The notes under the pieces: model-generated
Database searches by the model: none
What the model was told of the DNA's origin: nothing
What the model saw: the letters and a program-made list of their open reading frames with translations, nothing else
Assembly (NCBI GenBank): GCA_964343275.1
Contig: CAYFIY010000002.1
Span: forward strand, 1-60,905
DNA: 60,905 nucleotides
Reading direction: 5' to 3'
DNA from: Hadarchaeum sp964343275
GTDB taxonomy: Archaea > Hadarchaeota > Hadarchaeia > Hadarchaeales > Hadarchaeaceae
In this document: in pieces, positions 33,734 through 42,046 of the stretch
Layout of the letters: each line of letters starts with the position of its first letter
How positions within the stretch are numbered: position 1 is the stretch's first letter
Program-made: the position numbers and the translations under genes

Positions 33734-36700
33734 CTATTCACCACTTGTTGAGATGAACCCACCGCGTAAGAATTCATTCATCGCATCATTCTCGTAACCG
33801 ACTCTTAGTCCAAGTTTGGCCGGCCTCCACTTGCCCCCATTTATACCGCCGTCTTCTGCCTTGGTGAACTTCACGAATGATTCCCGCGGTGCCCCGTTCG
33901 CACAATGGACATCCGGCGAGAACCCTTTGCCGATGACTTGTCCCATCAGTTCCTTTCTCACTAGCGTATCGGTCATAAGTGTGGGCCTCAACCAAGACCT
34001 AGTGGAGCTTTGATGACCTCCATATCTAAACATGGCCTGGTAATTGGTATTGGGGTTCCTCGCCAATCCGTCCTCCCTAGTTTCGTGTCCTCGGACGCTT
34101 CCATGGGTGGCTTGATACATGTTGAACCAAGTTTTGGAAACACCCTTAGGATGATTTGGCGAATATTTCGCACGGAGCATGCACCTCGCTACCTTGTAAT
34201 CACTAGGTTTCCCTTCCCAACCCTTGAAAGGCCTATCTTCCGGATCGGGATCACACCATATGTAATCGCCGTCCTCTATGCCCATATCTTTAGCGTCCTT
34301 AGGGTTGATCTCTACATAACCCTCATTGACCCAAGGCATTCTAGTATCTCGACGGTACATGTCACCGAACGGTCCAAACCAGACTGATAGGATACTCGTG
34401 TCAACATTGAAGCTGTGTACAGAATGTCTGAACTTTGGCGTAAGATAGATGTGGGTAAACCCTTTCTCCATAAGGGGATGGCTAGTTTTGACTATCTCAT
34501 CGGGTGTGCGCACCACGTTTCTCACTTGCCTAGTTTCGCCGGATAAGTCGGAGCTGGGCCACCCGTAGTCTTCTGGTGTCTTTGGGTTGATGAGGGGATG
34601 TGATTTAGCGATAATAGCGTTGGGTTCGTGAAAGGTTGCATCTATAGGCTCACGGTACACCGGAAGATTTTCCCCATAGTCGAGGAACTCATCCTCCTCT
34701 CTGTAAAACTCCAACCTCCCAGTTTTATTGTACCAAGGCTGAGATTCGACGCTCTGTTCGTAACCCACGAACTTGGGATAAGTCCTGGTCATTATGAGCA
34801 CTGGAATACCGTCCCTTGCCTTAGCCAGCATGTCTTCTACATCGTAGCCTTTAGTAGCGTTGCTGTGGTCGATGATGCGTTGCAAGTATGTCTTTGCTTT
34901 GTCCTCCTTGATGAACTTCCAATAATCCCTGAACATGGTGTTTCCAGTGATGTCGGCCAACTTCTCTGAAATCCCCATATAGGTCTCAACATCACCCCTG
35001 GTGTCGTAAATTCTTGGAATCCCCGAAATGGGTGCCACCATCACGAATGGATTGGTAACGGAAGCGGTCAGGTCATGTACATTATATTCCCCCCAGCTAT
35101 CCACAGGTAGGACAATATCTGCGTACTCGCAGCTGGCAGTCCACCACCACTCGTTGACCACCAACGTCTCTATCTTCCTATTCCTCAAGAGGTTCATCAC
35201 CAAGTCGTAATGCCCCTTGGCGTTTCCGAGGAGGGAGTTAGATCCAGCGAACATCAGGAACTTGGTGGGAAAGGGCATGTGGGTATTTCCGAGAAAATAT
35301 TTCCCGTGAACCTTCAGCGGGCTATCACCATGTGCATAGAAGTGAGCCGACTGCATGGCAAAGTAGGTCTTGACGTTAGCCGGTTTACTTGGGTCCAAGG
35401 TGATGTTGAATGGGTCCTCCGCTATATAATGCGGAGTACCGTTAAAGAGCGCGGCACGATAGTTTCCCGCATAGCTGCCGACATTCCCGCCGAAAAAGCC
35501 TACATTCTTAGTAAGAGACGCAACTAGGAATATCGCCCTATCTTTTAGGTCTCCGTTGAACATCTGGTTTGGCCCCATGCCTGTAGTAAAGAGCACCTTC
35601 TGGGGGTTGGCTGCCAACGCCCTTGCCAAGTTCACGATTGCGTCCTTGGAGGCCCAAGTGACATTGGAAGTGCTTTCTACATCCCAAGTATCCGTGAGGT
35701 GTTGCTTTATCAAATCAAATATAGGCCGCACTTTGACATTTTCGCCTGTTGTAAGGGTGACATTAAATTCGCCATCCAACGCCGGGTCCAAACCCTTGGG
35801 TGTAAACCTATCGCCTATATCGTCCCTTGAAACAGCTGCTGGTTTCCCAGAGTTTCTGTCCCATACGACGAAATCACCCCATTCGTCTCTCATAGTTTCG
35901 GTAACGGTCGGACCGTCCACGTTAGTGGCAAACGGTGCTGGGGCCCTCTCGCCTTTTTTAACCACGTTGGTGACGGTGAGTTCTGCATTCTGGTACCCCG
36001 GTATCACCTCGGTAGCCCTGAGCAATTTTCTGGAATTCATATTCACCAGGAAAGGAAGGTCGGTGTAACCCTTGACAAAGTCCCTGTCGTAGAGCTCTTC
36101 TGTCATTATCACTTGAGCCAGTCCTAACGCGAAAGCTGGGTCCGTCCCGGGCCTTAGGATGATCATCTCGTCAGCTTTAGATGAGGTGCAGTTGTAATCC
36201 GTGGTAATTACGACTATTTTCGTGCCCTTCAGTCTAGCCTCGGTCAGCCAGTGAGCGTCGGGCATCTTAGTGCATATCCAGTTCATACCCCAACAAATCA
36301 CGATGTTTGAGTGCTCCACGTTTGCCAAGTCGAATTCTACGGTTTGTTGTCCCGTTACCATAGGATGTCCGGGTGGTAGGTCGGTGTGCCAAGTATAGTT
36401 ATCAAATCCAGTTCCGCCGACTGCCTCGTCGGCTCCCACACCGCGCACAAATGAGTCCAAGAGAGCCATAGAATTTGCGAGCCTGTAAGCCCCGAAAAGC
36501 TTTATCATGCCCAGCAGGGGCATGCCACCGCGAAACTTCATAGCCCGTACCCCTGCGCCCCCCATCTTCTCTATCATTTTTTCGTCGTATTGCTGTAACC
36601 GTAGAAGATTTGCCCCGTTGCCTCCAGAGTATGTCCTAGCTATATCTATCATGGCCTTGGCGATGAGCTCATACGCTTCATCCCATGAAACACGGACCCA

Positions 36701-37207
36701 CGTGTCTTCACCCCTGTTGAAGAGCTCGAGGGGCGGACGCCCATCAGCTCCGCGTGGAAAATCATGATCGACCCACTGCTTAAAGCCGCTTCTCACAAGC
36801 GGATATTTTACCCTTCGATCTCCGTAAAACCTTTCAGCAATGGCGATACCCTTGTTGCATATCCTCGGATCCCACCTCGCACTTACCTTTGTCCCGTAAA
36901 GGTCGGTTGCATCCCGGTACCTCTGGCTCGGCCCAATGCGGGTTATCACCCCGTTCTTCACGTATGCCTTCAAGTAGCAATTGTGCGTGTCATTCGGAGT
37001 GCATGGAAAAATAAAAGTATCGTCAAAGGCGAATATGTCCCTATACAATTTCTCCCAATCTCGTGTAGGATAGTACTCTAAGGGGTTTATTTCTGGCTTG
37101 GGTGTAAACCAGCGGAATACGCTATCTGCACCTAAATATGCAAGCGCCCCAACTGCTCCGCCTATGCCTACGTATTTTAAAAACTGTCTTCTAGTTATCT
37201 CCTTAAT
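33734..37207 (-). CDS. Tat-exported molybdopterin oxidoreductase, catalytic subunit (type II DMSO-reductase family)
   Basis: About 1157 residues. Upstream of the first conventional start (TTG 37048) the frame encodes a Tat signal, TRRQFLKYVGIGGAVGALA, so the gene begins further up; no ATG/GTG/TTG exists there, and ATT 37207 sits just after AGGTGAG (37217-37211). FeS cluster ligands are a C...H-x-C...C set (FPCTPNDTHNC, WDPRICNKG). Molybdopterin-binding features include NIVICWGMN, EWWWTASCEYADIVLPVDSW and the C-terminal NEGYVEINPKDAKDMGIEDGD. Substrate cannot be read: nitrate, chlorate, selenate or a hydrocarbon are all possible for this branch. First gene of the operon. Confidence 0.92.
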   Translation of the reverse strand: MKEITRRQFLKYVGIGGAVGALAYLGADSVFRWFTPKPEINPLEYYPTRDWEKLYRDIFAFDDTFIFPCTPNDTHNCYLKAYVKNGVITRIGPSQRYRDATDLYGTKVSARWDPRICNKGIAIAERFYGDRRVKYPLVRSGFKQWVDHDFPRGADGRPPLELFNRGEDTWVRVSWDEAYELIAKAMIDIARTYSGGNGANLLRLQQYDEKMIEKMGGAGVRAMKFRGGMPLLGMIKLFGAYRLANSMALLDSFVRGVGADEAVGGTGFDNYTWHTDLPPGHPMVTGQQTVEFDLANVEHSNIVICWGMNWICTKMPDAHWLTEARLKGTKIVVITTDYNCTSSKADEMIILRPGTDPAFALGLAQVIMTEELYDRDFVKGYTDLPFLVNMNSRKLLRATEVIPGYQNAELTVTNVVKKGERAPAPFATNVDGPTVTETMRDEWGDFVVWDRNSGKPAAVSRDDIGDRFTPKGLDPALDGEFNVTLTTGENVKVRPIFDLIKQHLTDTWDVESTSNVTWASKDAIVNLARALAANPQKVLFTTGMGPNQMFNGDLKDRAIFLVASLTKNVGFFGGNVGSYAGNYRAALFNGTPHYIAEDPFNITLDPSKPANVKTYFAMQSAHFYAHGDSPLKVHGKYFLGNTHMPFPTKFLMFAGSNSLLGNAKGHYDLVMNLLRNRKIETLVVNEWWWTASCEYADIVLPVDSWGEYNVHDLTASVTNPFVMVAPISGIPRIYDTRGDVETYMGISEKLADITGNTMFRDYWKFIKEDKAKTYLQRIIDHSNATKGYDVEDMLAKARDGIPVLIMTRTYPKFVGYEQSVESQPWYNKTGRLEFYREEDEFLDYGENLPVYREPIDATFHEPNAIIAKSHPLINPKTPEDYGWPSSDLSGETRQVRNVVRTPDEIVKTSHPLMEKGFTHIYLTPKFRHSVHSFNVDTSILSVWFGPFGDMYRRDTRMPWVNEGYVEINPKDAKDMGIEDGDYIWCDPDPEDRPFKGWEGKPSDYKVARCMLRAKYSPNHPKGVSKTWFNMYQATHGSVRGHETREDGLARNPNTNYQAMFRYGGHQSSTRSWLRPTLMTDTLVRKELMGQVIGKGFSPDVHCANGAPRESFVKFTKAEDGGINGGKWRPAKLGLRVGYENDAMNEFLRGGFISTSGE

Positions 37208-37247
37208 TTTCTCACCTATGATTTCAACATTAGAGAGTGATGAAATT

Positions 37248-37273
37248 ATTTCTCAGAAATGACACATATAAAT
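37248..37273 (-). promoter_or_regulatory. Molybdoenzyme operon promoter with palindrome
   Basis: On the minus strand a TATA element (TTTATAT, 37266-37272) is followed by a perfect inverted repeat ATTTCT-C-AGAAAT (37248-37260), lying between TATA and the expected start of transcription near 37244. A repressor site controlling the respiratory operon is plausible. Confidence 0.5.
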
Positions 37274-37316
37274 CTTCCTAAGATTTTCGCGCGTTGATAA
37301 TACAATGCCAAATCAT

Positions 37317-37520
37317 TTAACTGCTTAGGTTTTCAGCAGCCCAGTTTTTTATGAGTGTACCATCCTCAAAAACTTTTCCTATTTTGCCACAAAAAATATT
37401 TTTGTGTCTCCTAGAAAAAAAAATTTTCCTGCCATCAAGCTCGATCTCCTCATCCCTCTTTTCTTCTGGGTCTTTGCGGATGTAGCGGGCGATGATGATG
37501 CGCTTCTTGCGCCAGCGCAT
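37317..37520 (-). CDS. Possible small basic protein, unknown
   Basis: 67 residues from ATG 37520: MRWRKKRIIIARYIRKDPEE, then EIELDGRKIFFSRRHKN and a C-terminal GKIGKVFEDGTLIKNWAA. Very basic; alternating strands suggest a small beta protein. It is preceded by a T-rich element but no ribosome-binding site. Family not recognised; it could be spurious. Confidence 0.35.
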   Translation of the reverse strand: MRWRKKRIIIARYIRKDPEEKRDEEIELDGRKIFFSRRHKNIFCGKIGKVFEDGTLIKNWAAENLSS

Positions 37521-37675
37521 GGATAAAAAGATGGCGTTCCCGTTGAAGGGACGACATTAAAAAAGGAAACTCAAAGTTCATTATGCTGCTATGGCGTGGC
37601 GATTGAAAAAGTATGTATCGGGGCAGAACATCTCTTGATTCGTAAGGGGGAAACCGCAAATCCATCTATTGTTCT

Positions 37676-38503
37676 TTACGATATATCGGCTTGGGGTAAC
37701 CTTACTGGATTCTGGTGCTGCCACGGCCTAACGTGACCGAGCAACTCGTGGGATACTCTAGAAGGCGGCTCCCATTCAAACCCACGCGCGTCCGCTGGGC
37801 TAGCGTCAAGGATTGCAAAGTTCATTACGCGTTTGGGGTCCAGAGTAACGGATACTAATCCAGAGTGTGGGTTCAGGCTCATCGGCGCTAATAATAGGCC
37901 TCGCCTGACCCTAAGCTCAGAGAGGAGGCAGGTTTCTTTTCCTCTTGTAATCTCAATGGGGGAAATGCCGCCATCGACGAGAATGTCTGAAGATCGCTCG
38001 CGTAGAACGCTCACAATATAACTCGTAAGACCATCGTGCAAATCATGAAGGGCATCGATACTGCCGGCCCATATCTCGCATGGGATGGTCTCTAGAGGAA
38101 CCGCCAAATCGAAACCCAGTTCCCCAGAGTATTTCACCCACGGTTCGGAAATCCCGGCTTGTTCCAACGCCTCGATTGTCCATACTGTCGCTTCTTGAGT
38201 AAACTTTAACCCACCTTGTTTAGCCCGGATCGTCCACACCAAATCTCGGCCCACCGGTGTGGCCAAATCCCCCCAACGGTATCTCCAATAGGAGCAGTAA
38301 AAAGCTGACGCCCCCATTGCTAAAACTCGGTCCAGCTCAGCGACTTTGTCGATGTGTATTGGGGCCTGCGAGCTCCCGTCAAGATGTCGTTGAATACTTC
38401 TTACGTTATGGTTGTAAAAACTGCATTCTCGAACGCCATTGATACCACTAGCACTCGCGAAGTCCGTGATCGCTCGTTTGACGTCTAGACGTTGATAATA
38501 CAT
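37676..38503 (-). CDS. Archaeo-eukaryotic primase-like protein, probably inactive
   Basis: 275 residues. Segments YYQRLDVKRAITDFA, GASAFYCSYWRY, TIEALEQAGI and especially KYSGELGFDLAVPLE resemble the small subunit of archaeal primase / LigD polymerase fold, where a DxD metal motif precedes an SGxGxH-type motif. Here the expected DxD position reads GRDLVWTIRAK, so the catalytic aspartates seem lost. No large primase subunit is adjacent. A non-catalytic relative in replication or repair is likely; the assignment rests on motif resemblance only. Confidence 0.42.
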   Translation of the reverse strand: MYYQRLDVKRAITDFASASGINGVRECSFYNHNVRSIQRHLDGSSQAPIHIDKVAELDRVLAMGASAFYCSYWRYRWGDLATPVGRDLVWTIRAKQGGLKFTQEATVWTIEALEQAGISEPWVKYSGELGFDLAVPLETIPCEIWAGSIDALHDLHDGLTSYIVSVLRERSSDILVDGGISPIEITRGKETCLLSELRVRRGLLLAPMSLNPHSGLVSVTLDPKRVMNFAILDASPADARGFEWEPPSRVSHELLGHVRPWQHQNPVRLPQADIS

Positions 38504-38661
38504 TCATTTCCCAAATATTCTTTGGCAAAACTTCCCTAAGCAGATTTCGAGGAGGGGGGGCGCCGAAAGTATTCTCTTTACCTATCTCTGCCCCCTTGAT
38601 TTCCGGTGGACTATTAAAACTAATAAATGACTAAAAGTTATGTTACATAGTAGGTATAAAC

Positions 38662-39039
38662 TTGAGCTTAACTATCTTTGAAGCCGGCTGGATTGTGGGA
38701 TTTATAGAAAGTAAAGGCGTTTTCACGACAAATATCATTAAATTTCAGCGAAAAAGGGAATCTGGGTTTAAAAAATACCAATATCTTAATCCCGCATTTT
38801 TCCTAGTTAGCAAGGACAAAGACGCACTGGAAATCACAAGGGGCCTCTTAGGGATGGGGAAGGTCAACCGGCACGGCACGATTTTTCATCTCGACGTTAG
38901 ACGAAAGGACGAGAGTGTTAGGCTTGCTAAGTTTTTGGAAGGAAAATTAAAGTCGAACCTTAAGAGACAGGAGTTCGAGATCTGGCAAAGCCGAGTTATG
39001 GAGTGGAAATCAAGGGCATGGGGTGCGGGCGCGCTCTGA
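38662..39039 (+). CDS. Solitary LAGLIDADG-type endonuclease-like protein
   Basis: 125 residues from TTG 38662. The N-terminus AGWIVGFIESKGVFTTNI matches the LAGLIDADG helix and following strand, with Glu in the catalytic acid place. A single motif implies a homodimer. The rest (FFLVSKDKDALEITRGLLG, IFHLDVRRKDESVRLAKFL) fits the fold. It stands alone: no intron or intein was recognised at this locus, so it may be a free-standing homing enzyme or a domesticated DNA-binding protein. Confidence 0.68.
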   Translation: MSLTIFEAGWIVGFIESKGVFTTNIIKFQRKRESGFKKYQYLNPAFFLVSKDKDALEITRGLLGMGKVNRHGTIFHLDVRRKDESVRLAKFLEGKLKSNLKRQEFEIWQSRVMEWKSRAWGAGAL

Positions 39040-39104
39040 GCTTTAGCGGATAATTATGAGTTGTTAATCAAAGCTTTTAGCTATCTGCGTGACATTTTGG
39101 TGGT

Positions 39105-40106
39105 ATGCAATTGGATAAAAAATTCGAGCTCATCACGCGTGACGTTGAGGAGATAGTGACGGGGGAGGAGTTGGGGGATCTTCTTAAAAAAGAAAAATTT
39201 TCTGCCTACTGCGGTTACGAACCATCTGGTAATATTCACTTTGGCCATGCTTTGACCATTCGCAAGTTGATAGATTTGCAGAAGGCAGGGGGGCGAGCAA
39301 TCGTATTGCTTGCTGATTTACATGCCCTTTTGAATCACAAGGGAACACTGGAAGATGTCAGGGCCATAGCAGAGTATAATCGGCATTGCTTCATAGCCCT
39401 TGGTTTAGATCCTGCGCGTACCGAGTTCGTTCTGGGCTCTGAGTTCCAGCTAAAGGACCGTTATGTTCTGGATGTGTTCAGGATGGCTACCGACACCACG
39501 CTGCTTCGTGCTCGGCGATCTATGGCTGAGATAGCACGTCGGCTTGAGGATCCTGATGTCGCCCAAGTTATTTATCCCCTCATGCAGGCGGTGGACATAG
39601 CACATCTGAAAGTGGACATGGCGGTCGGAGGGATAGATCAGAGGAAAGTACACATGGTTGCTCGCGAGAAACTCCCTGTTCTGGGCTACAACAAGCCGGT
39701 TTGTATTCACGTGCCGCTGTTGCACGGGTTAGATGGTGAGGTCAAGATGTCATCCAGCAAAGGGAACTACATTTCGGTCGACGATGACCCTTTGTTGTTA
39801 AAATCCAAAATGTTGAAGGCATTTTGTCCGCCAAAGATTGTGAAGGATAATCCAGTTATTGAATACGTTGAGCATTTTGTCTTTCCCGAACTTGGTGTCA
39901 TGAAGATAAATAGGGCGGCTAAACATGGCGGCTCCATTGAGATAAAGGACGCAGCAGAACTTCGGAGAAATTATACTTCGGGCCAGCTACATCCGGCGGA
40001 TTTGAAAGCTTCGCTCACTGAAGCGTTGATTCAAGTCCTGGCACCGGTTAGGGAATACTTCCAAAAATATCCTGAGGCAAGACTGGCGAACAAACCCCAA
40101 TTTTAG
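39105..40106 (+). CDS. tyrS: Tyrosyl-tRNA synthetase (archaeal type)
   Basis: 333 residues. Class I signatures GNIHFGHAL (HIGH) and KMSSSKGN (KMSKS), plus the tyrosine pocket YCGYEPSG and QAVDIAHL. The short archaeal/eukaryotic form without the bacterial S4 domain. Starts at ATG 39105 after GGTGGT. About 65 bases separate it from the LAGLIDADG gene. Confidence 0.97.
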   Translation: MQLDKKFELITRDVEEIVTGEELGDLLKKEKFSAYCGYEPSGNIHFGHALTIRKLIDLQKAGGRAIVLLADLHALLNHKGTLEDVRAIAEYNRHCFIALGLDPARTEFVLGSEFQLKDRYVLDVFRMATDTTLLRARRSMAEIARRLEDPDVAQVIYPLMQAVDIAHLKVDMAVGGIDQRKVHMVAREKLPVLGYNKPVCIHVPLLHGLDGEVKMSSSKGNYISVDDDPLLLKSKMLKAFCPPKIVKDNPVIEYVEHFVFPELGVMKINRAAKHGGSIEIKDAAELRRNYTSGQLHPADLKASLTEALIQVLAPVREYFQKYPEARLANKPQF

Positions 40107-40221
40107 CCGCCCACAAGTTCCAGAATAGTCCATTGCTTCAGACTTGTACTTGGGAGAAAAAAACGCCCCACCGATATTTTTCTAATTGGTAAGGAAAGAT
40201 AAGCTTGAGGGAGTTTGTCAA

Positions 40222-40356
40222 ATGGCATATTGTAGGAAATGACGTTATGAGTTACCGAAAGAAGTGTACTATTCTCCGTCTTGCGGCGTTTCCGTTGGAG
40301 AAGTCAAATCTGAGGAATTTACCGTATTACTCGACGATTTCGTAAAAACGTTGTAA
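40222..40356 (+). pseudogene. Decayed zinc-ribbon protein gene
   Basis: ATG 40222 opens MAYCRK, then TGA (40240-40242), then RYELPKEVYYSPSCGVSVGE in the same frame to a TAA at 40354. Zinc-ribbon proteins of this kind begin like YCxKCGxELP...FCPxCG. The second cysteine is replaced by TGA (one base from TGT/TGC) and the third by serine (TCT for TGT). Two of four ligands lost plus a stop indicate decay rather than recoding. Confidence 0.6.
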
Positions 40357-40576
40357 GACCTGTACTGAGAGGGAAACGTCATAACGATTATCACCAAAAA
40401 CTAAAAGTGCCAATTGCTCCTCGAGATGCCGGCCACTGGGCGTAGTCAGAGCCATCTTGGCTCCTTGGCTAGCAGCGGTTGGGGTTCTAGCCGCTATAAC
40501 GACCAAATGTACCATGGTCGTGGAAAAGAAGGCCTATTGATTCGTAGGGATGGACCTTCAAAAAATAATTAATACT
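40357..40576. other. Intergenic stretch between tyrS region and glycosyltransferase
   Basis: Only a doubtful 62-residue minus-strand frame (40327-40515, starting MVHLVVIAARTPTAAS) is present; it overlaps the zinc-ribbon remnant and has no ribosome-binding site. Nothing else is supported. Confidence 0.3.
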
Positions 40577-42046
40577 TCAATCCAAGCCCAGAATAGTTTT
40601 TTTGGTTATTTTTGGTTTGCTTGCGTTTCGTTTTCTTTTAATGGGGCGTCTTTTTTTCCAAGGCAGCATTAGCCCCTTGTATTGTTGAGATTTTTCCCAG
40701 ATGTAATAGAAAAGCATGCAGGCAAGGACGTAGGCCATGGGGGATAATGTGACAATGTAATAACTGTACTGGGTCGTATTCCCGACGAGATACAGTGCAA
40801 CATACCCCACGAAAGTACAGATGAACCATAAAGCAGGGCCCAATGATTCTCGTCTAATTTTATGGGCCAGAAAAGGGATAAGAACCAGTGCTGCCAGCGC
40901 CATGGCATAAACGACAGGGTTCACGGAGGCAAAAACGTTTGGGTTAGCGTTGAGCATGAAGGGGGCCTGGTTTACAAACCATCCCCAAGGACTTGAAACC
41001 GGCGGACCCGGCGGTCTCGACGTAGCAAACCAGCTGAGGCCGCTCAAGAGTTCGTTGAACCATCTGTGTGGGCCCAATTTGATTATCAAAGGTGCATTGG
41101 ATGAAAGCCATATAATGATGGGTACGATAAATGGGTAAACTATCAATTTTTTGACGCTAGTTTTGCGCCCATATACCATAAACACAAATAACGCGAACAC
41201 GGAAAATGCCCCGGTGAACTTGCACGCCGACGCTAAACCTATAGCCAACGCGGATAAAAAATAGTTTCTTCTTAAAGCTAGCCAAACTGACAACGCAATG
41301 AAAAATGCGGCATATATGTCCAGCATGGCAGCTGCGGTCATAGCCCGGAAAACAGGGTCGGTAAAAGCGAAGAGATAAACGAACAAAGGAATAATTTCAT
41401 TATTTATCAATTTCACTGCCGTCAAATATACGAACAGCAGCGTTAGAGAACCAAAAATCACTCCAGGTATTCTCCAGTTTATTGGCTGATCTCCCGCCAC
41501 CAGCATGGATAAACCTATAGTGTATTTAGCAAGAGGCGGATGTTCTGTGTTCATATAATTCCCTATATTGGAAGCGTCGGGGTAATTGAAACCACTCTGG
41601 ATTATTTTTATTCCTGCGTACGAGTCGAGAATAGTATCGTAATCTAGTTTTCTGTAAGTTACTATAGAAAAGGCAGCGACTTTGTCATATTCATGCGTTA
41701 TTTCGCCGCCGAGATTGGTTTCCACGAAATTTCTAAAATTTGCTTGTGCCTTGCTTAATTCGTAGTGTGATGAAAAAAATACCGTGTAATGGTGCCCCCC
41801 ATCGGAATCTATATATGATGGCTGGACCTCATAGATTTCCCTTAGTATATTTCTTGAAGAACTAACATACCAGATTTCATCCGTGACATAGCCGGATGTC
41901 CCTTGGACTGCGGAAGCCAAACTGAAACTCATGTAGGCAAATGCCAGGGTGGAAATTAATGCAATTGTCAGGCAAATTTTCCTTCTTTTATCCATTACAG
42001 CATTTTTGTGGATTGGCGCATATATCGCTATTGTTTCGTTGGCCAT
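40577..42046 (-). CDS. GT39-like membrane glycosyltransferase (protein O-mannosyltransferase family)
   Basis: About 489 residues. A luminal-loop acidic motif TDEIWYVSSSRN after the first helix and MNTEHPPLAKY are the hallmarks of the PMT/GT39 and ArnT-like superfamily; ten or so further transmembrane helices follow. Such enzymes transfer a sugar from a dolichyl/polyprenyl phosphate to proteins or lipids outside the membrane. The start ATG 42046 (or GTG 42052) overlaps the end of the dolichyl-phosphate sugar synthase gene, which probably supplies its donor. Confidence 0.83.
   Translation of the reverse strand: MANETIAIYAPIHKNAVMDKRRKICLTIALISTLAFAYMSFSLASAVQGTSGYVTDEIWYVSSSRNILREIYEVQPSYIDSDGGHHYTVFFSSHYELSKAQANFRNFVETNLGGEITHEYDKVAAFSIVTYRKLDYDTILDSYAGIKIIQSGFNYPDASNIGNYMNTEHPPLAKYTIGLSMLVAGDQPINWRIPGVIFGSLTLLFVYLTAVKLINNEIIPLFVYLFAFTDPVFRAMTAAAMLDIYAAFFIALSVWLALRRNYFLSALAIGLASACKFTGAFSVFALFVFMVYGRKTSVKKLIVYPFIVPIIIWLSSNAPLIIKLGPHRWFNELLSGLSWFATSRPPGPPVSSPWGWFVNQAPFMLNANPNVFASVNPVVYAMALAALVLIPFLAHKIRRESLGPALWFICTFVGYVALYLVGNTTQYSYYIVTLSPMAYVLACMLFYYIWEKSQQYKGLMLPWKKRRPIKRKRNASKPKITKKTILGLD

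Noticed and set aside
40240..40242. Selenocysteine codon in a zinc ribbon
   Set aside because: Another zinc ligand is also lost and no SECIS-like structure is evident, so decay is more likely.
37634..40546. Shared TTGATTCGTA at 37634-37646 and 40536-40546 as a repeat element
   Set aside because: Only about ten bases are shared and the flanks differ; no repeat unit could be defined.
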